NCBI GenBank assembly: GCA_003508835.1
Contig: PUFA01000084.1
Coordinates: 5,518,001-5,582,000, forward strand
DNA length: 64,000 nucleotides
Direction of reading: 5' to 3'
From: Eonycteris spelaea
Lineage: Eukaryota > Chordata > Mammalia > Chiroptera > Pteropodidae
How positions within the stretch are numbered: position 1 is the first letter of the stretch; each line of letters begins with the position of its first letter. A model generated the notes under the pieces. It saw only the letters and a program-made list of their open reading frames with translations, had not been told where the DNA came from and made no database searches. Of the stretch, positions 60,426-64,000 are shown piece after piece. Both the position numbers and the translations under genes were made by a program.

Positions 60426-61937
60426 CCCCTAAGTCAAAGAGCATAAACTAAGCAGAGGTCAACCCCAGACACCTAGCGTTATCAGGACTGAAAGACTGGC
60501 CAAGCTGACCAGTCTTCATGGGAGTTTTATCAATAGGAAGAGGCTATGAAAATGAAGTATTATAGGCAAGATTGCTGCATAGGAGGAAAAGAGGGTCCAG
60601 GCAATACATGATCTCATGAATCTTTTAACACTTATGACGTCTTTATTGAGAAGTTCTTCTCTGGATTTGGATAATGACCCCTGACGTTTTCCTCATATTC
60701 TCTTTCTTTTTTGACACTTACCAGTCTCTCTAATTCAGTTAAGCAATGACATCGTGATAGAGCCTTGCCAGGTTCAGTGCGATGCCACATCCCCAGGCCT
60801 TATTTGCAGTGAGATTGTCAAATTGGTGTTGAGAGAGAGTACGCCTTTAGGTAGGAAGTGTCCTTAATCAATAACATAATTTCTGCTCAGAGAATTATTT
60901 CAATCCTTTCTAAATGATTTCAAACCACGCTGATTTTTCACTGGCCCATGGCAGTCACTATTTGGGGAGCCCATCTCCAAGGAAATATTTGTGAAAGCAA
61001 TGAGTTGCCAATCAGTCTTACCGAAACCCACTACACCTGTGGCTAAAATCCTGGGGCGGGGTGGGGTGGGGGGCTGGAAGGAAAGGAGCAGAAATGTAGA
61101 GAAAGAAAGGGAAGGACACCCCAGAGAAAAGATTGTAGATGACTTGTACCCGAATTTTTAACAATACATGTAAATGGCTCCTGTTCACTCGTAGACACAT
61201 ACAATAATTCTGAATATATAAAAATGACTGGCCCCATTTTACAAGGGCAGAAATTAAAATGCGAGTATCTATCAACACGTTCAAAGGCACGTATAATTTT
61301 GAAAGGTTTTTTTATTTTTGTTAGGAGGGGCAGAAAGCTCCTAAACTATGTTACCACAGCGTTTATGTGAGCAGTCCCTCTTGCATCACAAAACCTCCTG
61401 CAACTGCATTTAAACTCTTCAAAATAAGGAGGGAATCACCCAGAGTCTGGGAAAGTAAAGTGTGGATTTTCTCTAATTTCTCTTCTCCCCCTCACTACCC
61501 AGATATTTCTCATCTTCCATTCTGACAATCCATTCAACATCAGCATTAGTAAGGCAGCAAGGTCATTGGAGTCCACAATATCCCTGTACTTTGTAAGTGT
61601 TACTTTTATTGAAATATGTGAGTTTAGATTAGGAAAACTAAGAACGAATCCTTAGATGAGTCGATAGAGAGGAACGAATCGCACCGTAGTCTGAGTACTC
61701 TGAGTAGTAATTCTTTACCTTCTCATCATCTTCTTGCTTCTTTTGTTCCCTCTTAATGAAAGGCCGGAGACACCTTAATGTCAAGCTATAGCTGTTCACG
61801 TGGTTTCATAGCAAGGAGCTACTGCACACACAGCTTAGATGTGAGGGAAATGAAGAACAAAACTTTATTCGCTTGAACAGGTTGCTCTGGTCATCTGAAG
61901 CTGTTATTATACCATGCTGCCGGGCAGAAAACAGCAG
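60426..61937. other. Unassigned non-coding stretch
   Basis: A G-rich run near 61053-61073 (GGGGCGGGGTGGGGTGGGGG) could form a G-quadruplex. Nothing else is supported. Confidence 0.4.
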
Positions 61938-62140
61938 CAGTGAGGTAGCATAGCTTTGAAGGCAGGTAGTTCTGAGTTCTGCCACTTGTCAGCCGTGTGA
62001 TTTTCGTTGTTACTTTTGGTCTCTCAACTTCTCCAATCCTTACTTCTCTCATCTGGAACATGGAGATAATAACAATTGCCTCAGAGGAGGAATGGCATGA
62101 CATGACATAGGCTGTGTGACTCGTGTACCTGGCTGTAGGG
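61938..62140 (+). repeat. MIR SINE
   Basis: The segments 'aggtagcatagctttgaaggcaggtagttctgagttctgccacttgtcagccgtgtgat', 'cttacttctctcatctggaacatggagataataacaattgcctcagaggaggaatg' and a decayed 3' end form a clear forward MIR. Confidence 0.85.
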
Positions 62141-62697
62141 TCAAGAATTTGTGGCGCTTCTGGCCCCAGTGTGTTTAATATCAGCACTATAGTTGGCCTT
62201 AGTTTCTTATGAGCATGTGGTATGAGAAAAGTCCCACTAGGTCAGGCCCATGGATCCTTCAGCTCAGCATTCACCTTCTGATCACAGGGGAAATTGTTAT
62301 GTAAGACGCAATTGTCCTTGTTGCTAATTTCAAGAGTTAGAGTTACTTTCCTCCAGACCTTCTAGTTTCCCTGAATAAACCATTATAGACTTACCATCCA
62401 TGAACTTAGTTAAGCCTTTGTCATACTATTTCTGTCATCAACCTTTAATGAATTTTATAGGTTTACTGTCTACTGCATAAAGTAGTTTTTTTACTTAGTC
62501 TTAAATTGTTCCTTTTAAGGACTAATAAGATGACTTCTAATTCACATATACTAGAATTCCATAAACAAGTCCATATTCACTTTACCCAGAACTTTCATTT
62601 CTTTATAGACACTTATTATATCCCTTCCCGGGTTTGATCATTATAAATGGAAATCTTTATCTTATATCATGGTTATTTTAATTGAGTCTGAGCTTTC

Positions 62698-62876
62698 TCC
62701 TCTTCTTCCTCCCTCCCTCCCTCCCTTCCTCCTCCCTCCCTCCCCCTCCCTCCCTTCCTCCTTCCTTCCTTTCTTCCTCCTTCCTTCTTCCTTCCTTCCT
62801 TTCTTCTTCCTCCTTCAATCCTTCCTTCCTTCCTTCCTTCCTTCCTTCCCTTCCTTCCTTCCTTCCTTCTTTCTTT
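62698..62876. repeat. (CCTT)n / (CCCT)n pyrimidine microsatellite
   Basis: About 180 bases of CTTCC, CCCTCC and TTCC units with one TTCAATCC interruption near 62813-62820. The 87-88-codon + frames and the 134-codon - frame over it are Pro/Ser/Leu or Gly/Arg/Lys/Glu low complexity and are not genes. Confidence 0.95.
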
Positions 62877-63650
62877 ATGGAAGTACTTCATGTAGAAACA
62901 GTGTTCTATACATGCACTGCGATTATCTTTAGAGTTGTCATGATTTAACTCCTCCTTTTCTTTGTGAAAATTATATCCTAAGTGTGTTCTGGGCTCAAAC
63001 CAGAATGATCTTGATGTGAACCCAACTGTATTTGAGCCAAGATTCACGTAGGGGCAGCTGGCAAAACTGTTCAACAAACAGGTTCAAAGAGGAAAAAATA
63101 TAACAGAAAATGTGATTCTGTCTGTAGCAAGGTGAGAAAGTAGAGGCTGAAACTTTACTCATTCTGGAGATCCTTAAGAAGAGGTACAAGGCAATGCTTA
63201 CCTAGCCAGTCTGTTCCATTTGAACTGGAACTTGGCCTTGGAGCACCAGTGGGCCCAGAACCAAGTCGAGGCTGGGTGGCGGCCTGTGTTGCAGAGAGAG
63301 GCAGGGGCTACCATTTTGACAATGCCAGCAGAAATCTGTGACTGAAGAGCCTAAAACTGCTTACCTCTCTGTTAGCATTGCTAGCACGAAGTAAGATTTG
63401 AACTTTATATGACTTATCATGAGTGGGTGGCAGCCTGCTGTGAAGGCAATCTGTGAACCCAAGGTCAACATCCCGTGAGAAACCCCTGCAGGTAGCGAGT
63501 GGTGCAGCCAGTCAGCACTGAGGTGGGAGAGCTGTGTCCTCCTCAGCTTTGTCAGGGCATTTCTTGCTTTGTCTACAGTCCAGTTTCTAAGGATATTCGG
63601 CGTATCATTTGGCCTGTACTTGACACCACGATCTTTGGGAAATAAGAATG
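62877..63650. other. Unassigned non-coding stretch
   Basis: No repeat or gene that I can support. Confidence 0.4.
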
Positions 63651-63850
63651 TTTTACATTTTTCGTAGTGCTTTAGAGAATGCTTCTATATAGATTATCTC
63701 ACTTAATCCTCAGAACTCTACAGTAACTGTTCATAGTCTCATTTTATGAATGAGGACAGCTGACTAAATTCCATTACGTGTGCAAGTGTAGCTAGAACAT
63801 TGTAGAGCGAGGACTGGTTTCATGGTAGTAAGTCCTATGTCCTTCCCATG
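63651..63850 (-). repeat. MIR SINE, reverse
   Basis: The segments 'acatttttcgtagtgctttagagaatgc', 'agattatctcacttaatcctcagaactctacagtaac', 'tcattttatgaatgaggacagctga' and 'agtgtagctagaacattgtagagcgaggac' follow the reverse MIR order. Confidence 0.75.
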
Positions 63851-64000
63851 GCACCACCGCAATGATAACCTGATCTTCTCCAGACACCATTCCTAAAAAC
63901 ATGCGTTCGTTTTCCCCTAAATGTTCTGCATTATACTCGCTTATACTGACATTGATCTGAACTGTTTCAGACAACAACAAGTTTTGGACAACTGTTTTCA

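Noticed and set aside
62673..63077. 134-codon reverse frame rich in Gly, Arg, Lys and Glu
   Set aside because: It is the complement of the CCTT microsatellite, with no coding character outside the repeat.
1..64000. CRISPR arrays, operons, prophage or other prokaryotic systems
   Set aside because: There are no regularly spaced repeats and no dense coding. The repeat families are mammalian throughout.

Overview
This window is nuclear DNA from a placental mammal, and I can support no protein-coding gene in it. No open reading frame exceeds 142 codons. The longest ones lie in CT/GA or CCTT microsatellites or in transposon remnants. There are no bacterial signals such as ribosome binding sites, operons or CRISPR. 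The ancient repeat set (MIR, L2, MER5, MLT1 LTRs, old L1) is typical of eutherians. Two younger L1 3' ends (11130-11449 and 40872-41216) look like L1 subfamilies of Laurasiatheria. The second reminds me most of bat L1 3' ends, so a bat is my best guess, but this is a recall-based inference.

Layout. Positions 1-20.7 kb are ordinary intergenic or intronic sequence with many MIR and L2 copies, MER5 fragments, two MaLR LTRs (an MLT1A0-like one at 3981-4336 and an MLT1-like one at 16032-16363), a complete hAT/MER1-like element with its target duplication (8667-8908), and a Laurasiatherian L1 tail. Positions 20.7-31.7 kb are different. I recognise almost no interspersed repeats there except a 5S rRNA-derived fragment at 26838-26935. 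This part holds a pair of long CT tracts (21396-21713 and 22439-22604) around a stretch that ends in a good splice donor (CAG|GTATGA at 22061/22062). I read 21.1-22.1 kb as a candidate promoter plus non-coding first exon on the + strand, followed by a long intron. I do not recognise the gene. Positions 31.7-64 kb are again non-coding, with scattered MIR/L2, one L1 insertion with a 9-bp target duplication, several microsatellites, and long repeat-poor stretches.

The most notable unexplained signal is at 44.07-44.31 kb. The octamer GCTAATGT occurs four times on the two strands within 215 bases, next to the palindrome ACATTAATGT. This looks like a homotypic homeodomain-type binding cluster in a repeat-free stretch. 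Other points of interest are the CT/GA architecture around the candidate exon, the 5S-derived fragment, the hAT insertion, two perfect short hairpins, and a set of short tandem duplications. I found no evidence of a new gene system.

Repeat boundaries were judged by eye against remembered consensus sequences. Family names are more reliable than exact ends.
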